Source: JBDTSW01 sp963799815 (GTDB lineage Bacteria > Actinomycetota > Thermoleophilia > Solirubrobacterales > 70-9). Taken from it: a stretch of DNA of 64,000 bases. Both the position numbers and the translations under genes were made by a program. The notes under the pieces are model-generated. The model saw only the letters and a program-made list of their open reading frames with translations. It was not told the origin of the DNA and made no database searches. Of the stretch, positions 16,361 to 25,389 are shown in pieces (the first letter of the stretch is position 1; each line of letters begins with the position of its first letter). The stretch lies in the NCBI GenBank assembly GCA_963799815.1, contig CAWCYG010000004.1, positions 1 to 64,000 of the forward strand. The letters run 5' to 3'.

Positions 16361-16432
16361 GAAACGATATGTCCGCCGCTGCGACGCACGCTCAGGCGTG
16401 TCCGAGAGGTGCCGCCTTGCATGGAAAGCAGC
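16361..16432. repeat. Dispersed palindromic repeat, copy E (right half)
   Basis: It contains CCGCTGCGACGCACGCTCAG and, further on, CCTTGCATGGAAAG. These match the right half and tail of the fuller copy at 21156-21260. It lies upstream of the frameshifted hydrolase gene at 16499. Confidence 0.55.
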
Positions 16433-16498
16433 CCGTGCAATCGATGGTTGGCGATGTAGGCTGGCTGTGGGCGGGCCATCTCCAATCAAGGAGGAAAC

Positions 16499-17237
16499 AT
16501 GGAGAGCACCGGCAACGGCTCTCAGCCGACCGTCGTCCTCGTCCACGGCGCATGGGGAGATGCCACCGGCTTCGATGGCGTCATCCGCATCCTGCACGAC
16601 CAGGGCTACCGAACAATCGGTTTTGCGAACCCGCTGCGAGGACTACAGGGCGACGCGCAGTACCTGGCTGACCTGCTTGAGACGATCGAGGGCCCGATCG
16701 TGCTCGTCGGCCACTCATATGGAGGAGCGGTCATCACGAACGCCGCGGTTGGCAACGACCAGGTCGTCGGGCTCGTGTATCTCGCCGGCTGGGCCTTGGA
16801 CGAAGGCGAAAGCATCGGGCAGCTCCTGGAGCTAAACGAGGGCAGCCTGGTTCCGACCGCGCTGCAAGAGGTGCCGTTTACGAACCCTGACTGAAGGCGT
16901 GGATCTCTACCTCGACCAGGACGCGTTTCCCGAGGTGTTCGCCGGCGACGTCGACGATGACACGGCGCGCGTGATGGCGGCCGCCCTGCGCCCCTGGAGC
17001 GCCGCAGCACTCGGCGCGGAGTCGGGTCCACCGGCGTGGAACTCGGTCCCGTCGTGGTATCTGCTCGGCACCGAGGACAAGGCGATCCCCCCGGCGACGC
17101 AGCGACACATGGCAGAGCGCGCAGGGTCCACGATCGAGGAGGTTCCGGCCTCGCACGCCTCGATGGTCTCGCAGCCCGAGGCCGCTGCGAAGCTGGTTGC
17201 GGCCGCAGCAGGCGCGACCGCCGGCACGGCTGCGTAG
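16499..17237 (+). pseudogene. Alpha/beta hydrolase (esterase) split by a frameshift
   Basis: Frame 1 (ATG 16499, ribosome site AAGGAGG) gives VVLVHGAWGDATGFDGVI, the nucleophile Ser73 in GHSYGG and further core to VPFTNPD, then a stop at 16892-16894. The reading frame one base over continues with TEGVDLYLDQDAFPEVFAG, GTEDKAIPP (acid) and SHASMVSQP (His) to TAG at 17237. The combined length of about 245 residues is normal for this esterase family (EstC/salicylate-esterase-like). A single-base indel near 16887-16892 separates the nucleophile from the acid and His, so neither half can work. It may be real decay or a sequencing error. Confidence 0.8.
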
Positions 17238-17420
17238 AGGCGCGCAAGAAAATCGATCGAATCCGCCGAAGCCCTGACAAACCGTCGAGCTTCGAGTGTT
17301 GCGCGCTCATCCATCAGTGCTTGGGCGAGTGAGGGGTTGTCCGACCCGCTCGGCCCGGGTGTGAGCCATGACGAAAGAGGTCGGAGAGCACGAACTTGGT
17401 CGCCGACCACCACCGCTGAC

Positions 17421-17993
17421 ATGAACACCGACGCCAATGTCCGCTGGGCGACCGTTATGGATGCTCGCGCGATCGCCGCGGTCCACATCGCATCCTGGCG
17501 CGCCGCCTACCGCGGCCTCTTGCCCGACCGAACCCTGGACGAGCTCACAGTGGAGGGACGCGAGCGGGACTGGCAGGAGTGGTTGGCCGAGGGAGGCGCG
17601 CGGCACCACACGCTGGTGGCTGAACGCAACGGCGTCATCGAGGCGTTCTGCACGCTGGAGATGCCGTCGCGCGAGGAGGATGAGCCCGAGGATGTGGCGG
17701 GGATCCCCGCCCTCTACGCACACCCCGACGCTTTCGGCCGGGGCGCCGGAGCGGCCCTGATGGACGCCGCGGTCGAGGCGATTCGGGAGCGCGACTACCG
17801 CGAGGCGATCCTCTGGATGCTCGACGGGAACCGCCGGGCAGAGGCCTTCTACGCGCGCCGGGGCTGGAAGCGGGACGGCGGCACCCGGCGGGCCGACTGG
17901 CCGGGCATGACCTACGCCTCGGAAGCCGATCGCCCGAGTGAGGTCCGACTTCGCCGATCGCTGCTGGTGCTGGAGCCCTCGCAAGCGCCCTAG
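17421..17993 (+). CDS. GNAT family N-acetyltransferase
   Basis: A 190-residue protein of the GNAT fold. N-terminal VRWATVMDARAIAAVHIASW is the usual first strand/helix with a W-R-x-A-Y-R-G-L-L-P phrase common in this family. The acetyl-CoA P-loop is ALYAHPDAFGRGAGAALMD (R-x2-G-x-G/A type) at about 108-126, followed by a C-terminal AEAFYARRGWKRDG strand. It transfers an acyl group from CoA to an unknown amine. ATG 17421 was chosen as the closest start to the fold; upstream codons look non-coding. Confidence 0.85.
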   Translation: MNTDANVRWATVMDARAIAAVHIASWRAAYRGLLPDRTLDELTVEGRERDWQEWLAEGGARHHTLVAERNGVIEAFCTLEMPSREEDEPEDVAGIPALYAHPDAFGRGAGAALMDAAVEAIRERDYREAILWMLDGNRRAEAFYARRGWKRDGGTRRADWPGMTYASEADRPSEVRLRRSLLVLEPSQAP

Positions 17994-18084
17994 TCGGGTT
18001 CCGGCGCGCGCCCCGCCTCGTCTGCAAGAGCGCGGGCGAACGCAAAGGGATCAAATCGCGACCAGGACCAAGTCGAGCCGCCTC

Positions 18085-18549
18085 CTAGCGCTCCTCACCA
18101 TGCAGTTCAACGCGGATCGTCAATAGATCCGTCTGCAACAGGCCAACGGTTGCCGTACTCAGCCTCGCGATCGGGCGCCTCGAGGCGATGTAGCGCAGTC
18201 GCTCTCGGGGATCATCGTCGGGGACAAGCCGGGCGGTGCCCTCGCGCCATCGTCGGCCGATGCGAAGCCGGACTTGGGGATTCGCCTCGATGTTCCTGAC
18301 ATAGCTCGCCCGACGCCCGTGCTCAGCGACGATCCAAAAGACGCCGTCGTCGAGGCCGTTGGTAACCGGGTTGCGTCTCGGCCGCCCGGACTTGCGGCCG
18401 GTCGTCTCCAGGATCGCGGTCCCCGGGGCCGGAAGCCCGAGACGAAAGAGCCCGCGGACGACGGGATTGAACACGTACTTCGCCGTCCCGCTGGCAAGCC
18501 TCCGCTTAGTCTCACGGCGATTTGGCACGGGCTCACACACGGCTATCAC
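18085..18549 (-). CDS. Deazaflavin-dependent nitroreductase family protein (DDN-like)
   Basis: A protein of up to 154 residues with ILETTGRKSGRPRRNPVT (F420-binding T-G-R-K-S-G-R motif) and the companion strand YVRNIEANPQVRLRIGRRWR. These are hallmarks of the Rv3547/DDN split-barrel family using F420 or acting on quinones. Three GTG codons (18549, 18540, 18531) can start it; I list the longest. Its start is only 11 bp from the divergent gene at 18561, so both promoters must overlap coding DNA. It is the second such gene in the window. Confidence 0.82.
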   Translation of the reverse strand: MIAVCEPVPNRRETKRRLASGTAKYVFNPVVRGLFRLGLPAPGTAILETTGRKSGRPRRNPVTNGLDDGVFWIVAEHGRRASYVRNIEANPQVRLRIGRRWREGTARLVPDDDPRERLRYIASRRPIARLSTATVGLLQTDLLTIRVELHGEER

Positions 18550-18560
18550 ACTTCACCGAG

Positions 18561-19439
18561 ATGAGCCGGCATGCAGAGGCGCTCGTTCGAGCTGAGGCGC
18601 AGGTCGCGGCCGTGCGCGAGGATCCAAGGGCCCGTCTCGCATTAATGGCGCGAGTTTTTCACGGGCCGACGGGCCGCGCACCCCGGCATCTTCCGTTTCG
18701 GCGAGCGGCATTGTCGTTCATGCGTTGGCAGGCGCGCCGCGGTGTGCTCAATCCGCTCGACGCGTCGCCGCCCGGCAGCGTCTGGTGGCGGGGGATCAAC
18801 GAGCGACTGCTGCGGGACGGATGCGAAACCGTCGCGCTCCTCGGTGACCTGCCCGGAGAGCCGTCGTCGCAAGCGGTGCGGCTCTGGCTGGAGTTCGGCG
18901 CGAGACCGACAGGGCACAACTGGTACCGAGCGCACAATGCGAGCATCGTCGGCGGCTACCTGGAGCATCGGGGCATCGCCGAATCCGAGAGCACACCGGA
19001 GCGCTTCTTCATGAACGTCGCGCTGGCACGCGTGCTGTACGCACACGCACTCGTCGGAAGACCTCGGCTGGCGATGGGGTCGTTGGCTCCGCTTGGCCGC
19101 CTGCTGGGCGATCCACGGCTCGGGATGGCAGGAGTGTTCCTGTCACTCAGGCGTGTGCTCCCGAACCGCTATCCGCTCGACCAGGACGTCGAGCGCTATA
19201 TCGCCCAGGAGCAGCGCCTCGGCCGGATGCTCGACTACGCGGTGATCGTTCCGAGGCTGCAACGGCTGTACGAGTGGGCGGCCGGGGAGCTCGCCGAACC
19301 ACGCCTGCTCGAGCTGGTCCGCGACGGGAGCCCGATCTACGCCTGGCCATATGAGGAGCGACACGTATGGCGCTCTGGCGACATGCCGTTCGCCGCCCGC
19401 GTACTTGAACGGGTCACACGCCCTTCAATGCCTGACTGA
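18561..19439 (+). CDS. Unrecognised 292-residue protein
   Basis: A soluble, Arg- and Leu-rich protein with PPGSVWWRGINERLLRDG, WLEFGARPTGHNWYRAHNAS, PERFFMNVALARVLYAHALV and a C-terminal IYAWPYEERHVW. The mix of conserved-looking aromatic and His residues and mainly helical character suggests a real, conserved family, but I recognise no domain. ATG 18561 is the most sensible start; it is divergent from the DDN-like gene 11 bp away, which could mean shared regulation. No signal peptide or membrane helix is visible. Confidence 0.65.
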   Translation: MSRHAEALVRAEAQVAAVREDPRARLALMARVFHGPTGRAPRHLPFRRAALSFMRWQARRGVLNPLDASPPGSVWWRGINERLLRDGCETVALLGDLPGEPSSQAVRLWLEFGARPTGHNWYRAHNASIVGGYLEHRGIAESESTPERFFMNVALARVLYAHALVGRPRLAMGSLAPLGRLLGDPRLGMAGVFLSLRRVLPNRYPLDQDVERYIAQEQRLGRMLDYAVIVPRLQRLYEWAAGELAEPRLLELVRDGSPIYAWPYEERHVWRSGDMPFAARVLERVTRPSMPD

Positions 19440-19646
19440 GCTGCGGCGACTGCGATCTGGCCCACGTCGCCAGGGCTTCGGTACGGAGGGCGCCTCTGTT
19501 GCAATCGGCCATCGCTCCTCTGCCGCGGCTTCCGGGACGTTCCGCCGCTTGCCGCTCAAGACCAGGGTCCGGGAGTCGCTCAGCGCGGCGAGCGGGAGCT
19601 GGTCATGTAGCTCGATTGTTGGCTACCCCACGCATTCTCAACGCGC

Positions 19647-21068
19647 TCAGAGGTCGGTCTCAGCCTGGATGCGGCCGGACTTGGCCGCGTCGGCCAGGGC
19701 GCCGTAGTCGAGCTCGTTCTGGTCCGCGTAGCGCTCTGAGAACTCGGCGATCGCCTGATCGAACGTGTCGCCCTTGCCGAGGTAGGACCCGATCGCGATC
19801 CGGTCGCCGGACCGTGCGTGAGCTCGGGCCAACGTCCAGCCGCAGACCCGCCCGTAGATCGCCAGCCCCTCCGGCGGCAGGGTGTCGACGTCGACCGATC
19901 GCTTCCCGTCCCAGAGTTGGCGCACGTAGAAGTCTCGCTTGCCGCCATCGAAGCCCAGTGCTGGGAGCCAGCCAAGAAGGATGTCGCTCGCAGCCTGCAT
20001 CAGCCACTGGCCCTCGACCACCCGCTCGCCGTGGTTTCCGAACTCGCTCTCGCCAACGTAGGGCTCCAGCACCGAGGCCTCGGCCTCCTTGGCCTGCAGG
20101 AAGAGCGGGTCCTGTCCGTCCCGCCCCATCATCAGCACCACCCAGGCTCGCGTCCCGACGCTCCCGACCCCGACCACTTTGCGGGCCATCTCGACGAACC
20201 GGTAGCTGTCGAGTAGGTGGCGGCGGTCGCCCTTGAGGCTCTCGCGGTAACGGCCGAGCATCTCGAGGATCCGCTGCTCGCCCGCTTGGACCTGATCCTC
20301 GGAGACGAGCTCCCGGGCGGGGACCAGCAGCGGCGGATCACTGATGATCCGTGGCTCGCCGTCGACCACCCGGACGAGCCGATCGAAGGCCTTCATGCTG
20401 TTCTTCTTTCCGGCCTTCGCCACGTTCTTCCGCGCCACCTTCATCTGCTTGCGGTCGGCGACCTTGGCCAGGTCGGCGAGGACGGTGTCGACGTTGAGGC
20501 GCGCGTACCAGACGTCGAGGTTCCGCATCGCGGCGAACTCCCGCATCGCCTCGCGGTAATGGCGGACGGTGCTGAGCACCGCGGTGCGAGTCTCCTTCGG
20601 GGTGAAGTCGCGATCCCGCCCGGCGATCGCGAAGCTCGCCGCGAGCCGCTTGACGTCCCACTCCCACGGCCCGGGAAGGGTCTCGTCGAAGTCGTTTACG
20701 TCCACCACCAGATGGCGATCCGGTGCGGCGAAGACCCCGAAGTTCGACAGGTGCGCATCGCCGCATGCCTGGACGCGCAACCCGGACTCGGGGGTCTTCG
20801 CGAGGTCCATCGCCATGATCGCCGCGGCGCCGCGAAAGAACGTGAACGGCGAGGCCAGCATCCGCCCGTAGCGGATCGGCACCAGCTCCGGAACGCGGCT
20901 CTTGGCCTGGTCCTCGAGCACCTTGACCGGATCTCGCCGCCGCGCTGCCGGCTCCCAGTCGCCGTGGCTCGAGCGAGGAACCTTCTTCCTCGCCGCCTTG
21001 CCGGCGGCTGCGCGCTCCTCTGGGGAGGCGGTGTCCACGAGCGGAGATTTGGTGGGCACGGACGGCAT
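19647..21068 (-). CDS. DUF2252 family protein (kinase-like fold)
   Basis: A 473-residue protein matching DUF2252: an N-terminal VPELVPIRYGRMLASPFTFF, then VQACGDAHLSNFGVF and LVVDVNDFDETLPGPWEWDV. The GDxHxxNF and DFD motifs are equivalents of the catalytic and metal loops of protein and aminoglycoside kinases, so a phosphotransferase role is likely, but the substrate is unknown. The N-terminal 45 residues are basic and probably disordered. ATG 21068 begins MPSVPTKSP. It is separate from its neighbours, with about 200 bp of featureless DNA on its 3' side and repeat copy B upstream. Confidence 0.85.
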   Translation of the reverse strand: MPSVPTKSPLVDTASPEERAAAGKAARKKVPRSSHGDWEPAARRRDPVKVLEDQAKSRVPELVPIRYGRMLASPFTFFRGAAAIMAMDLAKTPESGLRVQACGDAHLSNFGVFAAPDRHLVVDVNDFDETLPGPWEWDVKRLAASFAIAGRDRDFTPKETRTAVLSTVRHYREAMREFAAMRNLDVWYARLNVDTVLADLAKVADRKQMKVARKNVAKAGKKNSMKAFDRLVRVVDGEPRIISDPPLLVPARELVSEDQVQAGEQRILEMLGRYRESLKGDRRHLLDSYRFVEMARKVVGVGSVGTRAWVVLMMGRDGQDPLFLQAKEAEASVLEPYVGESEFGNHGERVVEGQWLMQAASDILLGWLPALGFDGGKRDFYVRQLWDGKRSVDVDTLPPEGLAIYGRVCGWTLARAHARSGDRIAIGSYLGKGDTFDQAIAEFSERYADQNELDYGALADAAKSGRIQAETDL

Positions 21069-21155
21069 GATCTCCCTGGGTCCGTTGGTTGGGCGGTGTC
21101 CTTTCCTCGCAGGTTACGCCTGGTGGTCTGAATCAGGCTGGCAGGCGTGCTCGCT

Positions 21156-21260
21156 CGACCATCCGTGCGTCGTAGCGAGAAACGGATCGGGCCAGGTATA
21201 CGTCTGCCGCTGCGACGCACGACTCAGGCGCGTCCCGGATGTGCGCTTCGCATGGAAAGG
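21156..21260. repeat. Dispersed palindromic repeat, copy B (fullest)
   Basis: The left arm CGTGCGTCGTAGCG (21164-21177) and right arm CGCTGCGACGCACG (21209-21222) are inverted repeats with one mismatch around a 31-base interior that includes AACGGATCGGGCC. A conserved tail, GTGCGCTTCGCATGGAAAG, follows. Copies or halves occur at 4222, 16361, 32684 (tail only), 43242 and 44480. Confidence 0.65.
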
Positions 21261-21287
21261 GGCGGTCTTGGTGAGATAGTTGGGGCG

Positions 21288-21377
21288 ATGTCAGAGGAGA
21301 ACGTCGAGGTCGTGCGCGTTGCTTATGACTATGTGAGCGCTCGACCGCTCCGTCCACGCCGAGGTCTGGCAAGGTGA
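21288..21377 (+). pseudogene. Truncated SnoaL-like gene start
   Basis: A 29-codon frame begins MSEENVEVVRVAYDYVSARP, the standard N-terminus of the SnoaL-like (NTF2-fold) proteins common in this lineage, then stops. The sequence just before the ATG (GGGGCGATGTC) matches that of the intact SnoaL gene at 31265 and the fragment at 36587. The TGA overlaps the GTG start of the dehydrogenase (GTGA), so this remnant may now act as a coupled leader. Confidence 0.6.
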
Positions 21378-22363
21378 GCCCGGTGCAGATCGATGCGCGC
21401 GCGTTCTGGCTGCGCAGGCCGGGCCGTGGGGAGATCCGCCGGCTGAAGCTGCCCGAGCCGGGGCGGGACGACGTGATGGTGCGCACCTTGCGGTCGGGCG
21501 TCAGCCGCGGCACCGAGACATTGGTGTTTCGTGGCCGTGTGCCGCCGGACCAGTACGCGGCGATGCGGGCGCCGTTCCAGGAGGGTGATTTCCCGGGGCC
21601 GGTCAAGTACGGCTACCTCAACGTCGGCACCGTGGAGCAGGGACCGCCGGAGCTGAGCGGCCGCACGGTCTTCTGCCTGTACCCGCACCAGACCGCTTAC
21701 GTGGTGCCGGCCAGCGCGGTAGCCGTCGTTCCCGAGGGCGTGCCGCCCGCCCGTGCGGTGCTCGCCGGCACCGTCGAGACCGCGGTCAACGCCCTGTGGG
21801 ACGCTGGGCCGCTTCTCGGCGACCGGGTCACCGTCGTCGGCGCCGGGATGGTCGGCTGCTGCGTCGCACGCCTGGTGAGTCGGTTCCCGGCGGTCCAGGT
21901 CACGCTCGTAGACGTCGATGTCGGCCGGGCCGATGTCGCGGCCGCACTCGACGTCGACTTCGCGCTGCCGGCCGATGCCATCGACGGTCGCGACCTGGTC
22001 GTGCACGCCAGCGCGACGTCTGCCGGGCTGCAACGGTCGCTCGACCTGCTCGCACCCGAGGGTACGGTCATCGACCTCAGCTGGTACGGGGAAAGCGAGG
22101 TCCGGCTTTCGCTCGGTGGAGCGTTCCACGCGCGTCGACTTGGCATCCGAGCCAGCCAGGTCGGCACCCTCTCCCCGGCCCGCGGCGGGCGCCGTACGAC
22201 GGCTGAGCGGCTGGCACTTGCACTCCGCCTACTGCGCGACCCCGCCCTCGACGCGCTCGTCACTGGGCAGTCCCGTTTCGATCAGCTGCCCGACGTGATG
22301 GCCCGACTGGCCGCGGGGAGCCTGCCGGCGCTCTGCCACACCATCACCTACGACCGTGAGTAG
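21374..22363 (+). CDS. MDR-superfamily dehydrogenase, BchC-like
   Basis: A 329-residue medium-chain dehydrogenase/reductase. The N-terminal GroES-like part contains RTLRSGVSRGTETLVFRG, close in style to BchC (bacteriochlorophyllide dehydrogenase), and the Rossmann motif VVGAGMVGCCVARL is at about 155-168. The Cys/His/Glu zinc ligands of ordinary alcohol dehydrogenases are absent, so catalysis is probably zinc-independent. It uses NAD(P)H on an unknown alcohol or ketone. It is the first gene of a four-gene run in which spacing is 3 bp, then two short overlaps. It starts at GTG 21374, overlapping the SnoaL remnant. Confidence 0.82.
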   Translation: MSPVQIDARAFWLRRPGRGEIRRLKLPEPGRDDVMVRTLRSGVSRGTETLVFRGRVPPDQYAAMRAPFQEGDFPGPVKYGYLNVGTVEQGPPELSGRTVFCLYPHQTAYVVPASAVAVVPEGVPPARAVLAGTVETAVNALWDAGPLLGDRVTVVGAGMVGCCVARLVSRFPAVQVTLVDVDVGRADVAAALDVDFALPADAIDGRDLVVHASATSAGLQRSLDLLAPEGTVIDLSWYGESEVRLSLGGAFHARRLGIRASQVGTLSPARGGRRTTAERLALALRLLRDPALDALVTGQSRFDQLPDVMARLAAGSLPALCHTITYDRE

Positions 22364-22366
22364 ATC

Positions 22367-22765
22367 ATGTTCAGCGTGACGGTCCGCGACCACATGATGA
22401 TCGCTCACAGCCTCCGCGGCGAGGTGTTCGGGCCCGCGCAGCGATTGCACGGCGCGACGTATGTCGTCGACGCCACGTTCCGGCGCGCGGTCCTCGATGC
22501 TGACGACGTCGTCGTTGACATCGGTCGAGCGGCCGAGCAGCTGCATGCTGTGTTGGCCGAGCTCACCTACCGCAACCTCGACGACGACGATGCATTCGTG
22601 GGCATGAACACCTCCACCGAGGCGCTCGCCCGGGTGGTCGCAGATCGACTCGCAGAAAGGGTGCACGCCGGCGCTCTGGGTGACACGGCTCGGGAGCTCG
22701 ACGGACTGCTCGTCACGCTGCACGAATCGCACATCGCCCGGGCGAGCTACGAGCGGCCGTTGTGA
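22367..22765 (+). CDS. 6-pyruvoyl-tetrahydropterin synthase/QueD family protein, atypical active site
   Basis: A 132-residue T-fold protein. PTPS and QueD act on 7,8-dihydroneopterin triphosphate using a Zn ion held by three His (one in AH, two in HGH) and a catalytic Cys four residues before HGH. Here AHSL and LHGA are seen: the third His is Ala and the Cys position is Ala (GPAQRLHGA). The later NTSTE and HES motifs with the conserved Glu remain. The fold should be intact but the chemistry is probably changed. ATG 22367 lies 3 bp after the dehydrogenase stop; the 3' end overlaps the glycosyltransferase start by 4 bp. Confidence 0.82.
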   Translation: MFSVTVRDHMMIAHSLRGEVFGPAQRLHGATYVVDATFRRAVLDADDVVVDIGRAAEQLHAVLAELTYRNLDDDDAFVGMNTSTEALARVVADRLAERVHAGALGDTARELDGLLVTLHESHIARASYERPL

Positions 22766-23829
22766 CGGTGGTGCATGTCGTCGTACCCGACTGCATCGAC
22801 GACCCGGACCGGCCGAGCGGGGGCAACACCTATGACCGCCATCTCTGCCGCGGGCTCACCTCAGCCGGCTGGTCGCTGCACGAGCACGCCGTAGCCGGCC
22901 GCTGGCCGCAACCCGACGCGGCTTCGTTCGCTGCCCTCGATGGCGTCGTCCAGCGGATTCCCGACGACGCCGTCGTGCTGCTCGACGGACTGGTCGCCTC
23001 GACAGCCCCCGAGGTGCTGGTGCCACATGCGCGTCGGTTGCGCTTGGTCGTACTCGTGCACATGCCGCTGGGCCACCCTCCCGCAGACGAGGCGGCGGGC
23101 GACGCCCGGCTGCGGGAACGCGCGGTCCTCTCGGTCGCCGCTGCCGTCGTCACGACCAGCGCATGGGCTCGGCGCCGGCTGCTGGAGCTGTACCGGTTGC
23201 CGGCCGACCGGGTGCACGTCGCTGAGCCCGGGGTCGACGCCGCCGACCTCGCAAACGGGACTGAGACCGGCGAAGCGTTGCTCTGCGTCGCGGCGGTGAC
23301 CTTCGACAAGGGCCACGATGTGCTGCTCGATGCGCTGGCGACCATGACGGATCTGTCCTGGCGCTGTGTGTGCGTGGGCAGCCTGGAGCGCGACGCGGCG
23401 TTCGTGGAAGCTCTCCGTCGCCGCTCAGTCGACGGCGGGCTGGGTGACCGTGTGTGCTTCCCGGGACCGCGGACCGGAGCCGATCTTGACCGCAGCTACG
23501 CTGCCGCGGACGTGATGGTGCTGGCGTCACGCGCTGAGGCGTTCGGCATGGTCGTCATCGAGGCTCTGGCTCGGGGCCTGCCCGTCGTTGCGACCGACGT
23601 CGGCGGGCTGACGGAGGCCCTCGGTCAAGACACCGCCGCGACCCGACCGGGGCTGCTGGTCCCGCCGGACGACCCTGGGGCGCTCGGCGCCGCGCTTCGG
23701 GCCTGGCTCGGCGACGCCGAGCTGAGAGGGAAGTTGCGTCGGGCCGCCCGCGAGCGGCGCAAGTCGCTCTCCAGGTGGTCGACCACCACCTCGGTGATCG
23801 CAGGTGTCCTGGCGGGGGCGTCACGATGA
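22762..23829 (+). CDS. GT4-family glycosyltransferase
   Basis: A 355-residue GT-B-fold glycosyltransferase. The N-terminal domain opens with VVHVVVPDCIDDPDRPSGGN (acceptor-side glycine loop). The C-terminal domain has VHVAEPGVDAADL, the strand LLCVAAVTFDKGHDVLLDAL with the family K-G motif, and the donor-binding EAFGMVVIEALARGLPVVA (E-x7-E). Family 4 enzymes move sugar from NDP-sugar with retention. Acceptor unknown; context suggests the product of the neighbouring PTPS-like or lipid enzymes. Overlaps both neighbours (ATGA-type junctions). Confidence 0.9.
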   Translation: MTVVHVVVPDCIDDPDRPSGGNTYDRHLCRGLTSAGWSLHEHAVAGRWPQPDAASFAALDGVVQRIPDDAVVLLDGLVASTAPEVLVPHARRLRLVVLVHMPLGHPPADEAAGDARLRERAVLSVAAAVVTTSAWARRRLLELYRLPADRVHVAEPGVDAADLANGTETGEALLCVAAVTFDKGHDVLLDALATMTDLSWRCVCVGSLERDAAFVEALRRRSVDGGLGDRVCFPGPRTGADLDRSYAAADVMVLASRAEAFGMVVIEALARGLPVVATDVGGLTEALGQDTAATRPGLLVPPDDPGALGAALRAWLGDAELRGKLRRAARERRKSLSRWSTTTSVIAGVLAGASR

Positions 23830-24647
23830 CCCTCGAGCACGTCCGGGTCAGCGGAGGATGGCTCGCGCTCCGCGAACCTGCTGACGCCGCGGCCCGCGCA
23901 CAAGACCTCGTCGAAGAGCTCGGGCGGCACCTCCCGGCAACCGGCCGCCGGGTTATCCACGACCTCGGCTGCGGCACTGGGGCGATGGGCCGCTGGCTGG
24001 CGCCACTGCTGCCCGGGCCGCAGCGCTGGGTCGCGCACGATCGCGACGAGGACCTGCTAGAGGTCGCCGCCGCGGATCTCCCCGGCCCGGCCGCTGACGG
24101 GGCCGCGGTAAGCGTCCAGGCGAAGCAGACCGACATCACCCGGCTGCACCCGGGCGAGCTCGCCGACGCAACCCTTATCACCGCGTCGGGGCTGCTGGAC
24201 CTGCTGACCGAGGACGAGTTGACCGGGCTGGTCGGCGTCTGCGTCGGCGCAGGCTGTCCCGCGCTACTGACCATGACGGTCGTCGGCCGCGTCGACCTGA
24301 CCCCGGCGGATTCACTGGACCGCCGCGTGGCTGCCGCATTCGATGCCCACCAATGTCGCACGACGAAGGGGGGCCGCCTGCTCGGCCCGGACGCCGTTGC
24401 GGTTGCCCTCGAGGAGTTCGGCCGAGTGGGGGCGGAGGTCCTCGTCCGGCCCAGCCCCTGGCGACTAGGCGCCCTACAGGCCGACCTGGCGGCGGAGTGG
24501 TTCACCGGGTGGGTGGGTGCTGCGTGCGAGCAGCAGGTCGAGCTGGCCGCCGAGACCGACGCCTACACACGCCGACGTCTGGCGGACGCGAGAGCCGGGC
24601 AGCTTAGGGTCACTGTGGAGCACGCCGACCTGCTGGTCCTGCCCTGA
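23826..24647 (+). CDS. SAM-dependent methyltransferase
   Basis: A 273-residue class I methyltransferase. ATG 23826 overlaps the glycosyltransferase stop. The SAM motif I is VIHDLGCGTGAMGRWLAPLL at about residues 40-59, then an acidic motif II (AHDRDEDLLEVA) and a motif IV region (ADATLITASGLLDLL). The C-terminal part (DAVAVALEEFGRVGAEVLVR) is specific to this group. The substrate is unknown. It is the last gene of the plus-strand run and converges on the RibD-type reductase 49 bp away. Confidence 0.87.
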   Translation: MTLEHVRVSGGWLALREPADAAARAQDLVEELGRHLPATGRRVIHDLGCGTGAMGRWLAPLLPGPQRWVAHDRDEDLLEVAAADLPGPAADGAAVSVQAKQTDITRLHPGELADATLITASGLLDLLTEDELTGLVGVCVGAGCPALLTMTVVGRVDLTPADSLDRRVAAAFDAHQCRTTKGGRLLGPDAVAVALEEFGRVGAEVLVRPSPWRLGALQADLAAEWFTGWVGAACEQQVELAAETDAYTRRRLADARAGQLRVTVEHADLLVLP

Positions 24648-24696
24648 CGACTGCGGTCAGGCCGACGCACCGACACGCGGCATCGAGTCTCCTCGG

Positions 24697-25389
24697 TCAG
24701 TCGGTCCGGAACCGCGGCGAGAGCGCGTAGCGCAGCAACACCACGTCGCCGATCTGGCGGACCTCGGCGAGCGTCGCGCGCCGGTCGGGGTTCCAGGGGA
24801 AACGGCCGTCGCTGACGAAACGGGGGGCCCGGGAGTCGCCGACGAAGAGCGGAGCAACGACCAGCTGCAACTCGTCGGCGAGGTTGTCGGTCAGGAACTG
24901 GGTGTGCACCTTGCCGCCGCCCTCGACCATCAGCCGCTGCACGCCGCGGGAGGCGAGGTCCTCGCTGATCGTGCGCATCTCGATCGGGTTGCCACCGTCG
25001 ACCACGGTCGCCACCGGTCCGAGCCGCGAGCCGGCGTCGACCACCTGTTGGCTCGCGACGTAGACGAGCGTCTCCGTGTCGCCGGTGGTGAAGAAGTCGG
25101 CGCGCGCGTCCAACTCCACCCGTTCCGTCACGGTGACCCTGACCGGCGACGGGGCGAGCCCACGAGCGGTCCTCTCGTCGCGGCGGGCCTTCGAGCGCAC
25201 CAGCAGCCGAGGGTTGTCTTTCCGCACCGTACCCGCGCCAACCAGGATCGCGTCGCAGGAAGCGCGCACGGCGTCAACCCGGTCGAGGTCGGCCTCGTTG
25301 GATAGCGCGAGGCGCCGCGGCGCCACGCTGCCGAGATAGCCGTCGATGGACAGGGCGCAGCTCAACAGGGTGTACGGGCGGTCAAGCAT
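24697..25389 (-). CDS. RibD C-terminal-type reductase (pyrimidine/pteridine reductase family)
   Basis: A 230-residue protein consisting of the RibD_C/dihydrofolate-reductase fold only, without the deaminase domain of bifunctional RibD. Motifs: SCALSIDGYL near the N-terminus, AILVGAGTVRKDNPRL, and LMVEGGGKVHTQFL. RibD_C enzymes use NADPH to reduce a ribosylaminopyrimidine; the same fold reduces dihydropteridines. Beside a PTPS-like protein, a pteridine-like substrate is attractive but unproven. ATG 25389 overlaps the stop of the preceding giant gene by 8 bp, so they are one transcription unit. Confidence 0.87.
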   Translation of the reverse strand: MLDRPYTLLSCALSIDGYLGSVAPRRLALSNEADLDRVDAVRASCDAILVGAGTVRKDNPRLLVRSKARRDERTARGLAPSPVRVTVTERVELDARADFFTTGDTETLVYVASQQVVDAGSRLGPVATVVDGGNPIEMRTISEDLASRGVQRLMVEGGGKVHTQFLTDNLADELQLVVAPLFVGDSRAPRFVSDGRFPWNPDRRATLAEVRQIGDVVLLRYALSPRFRTD

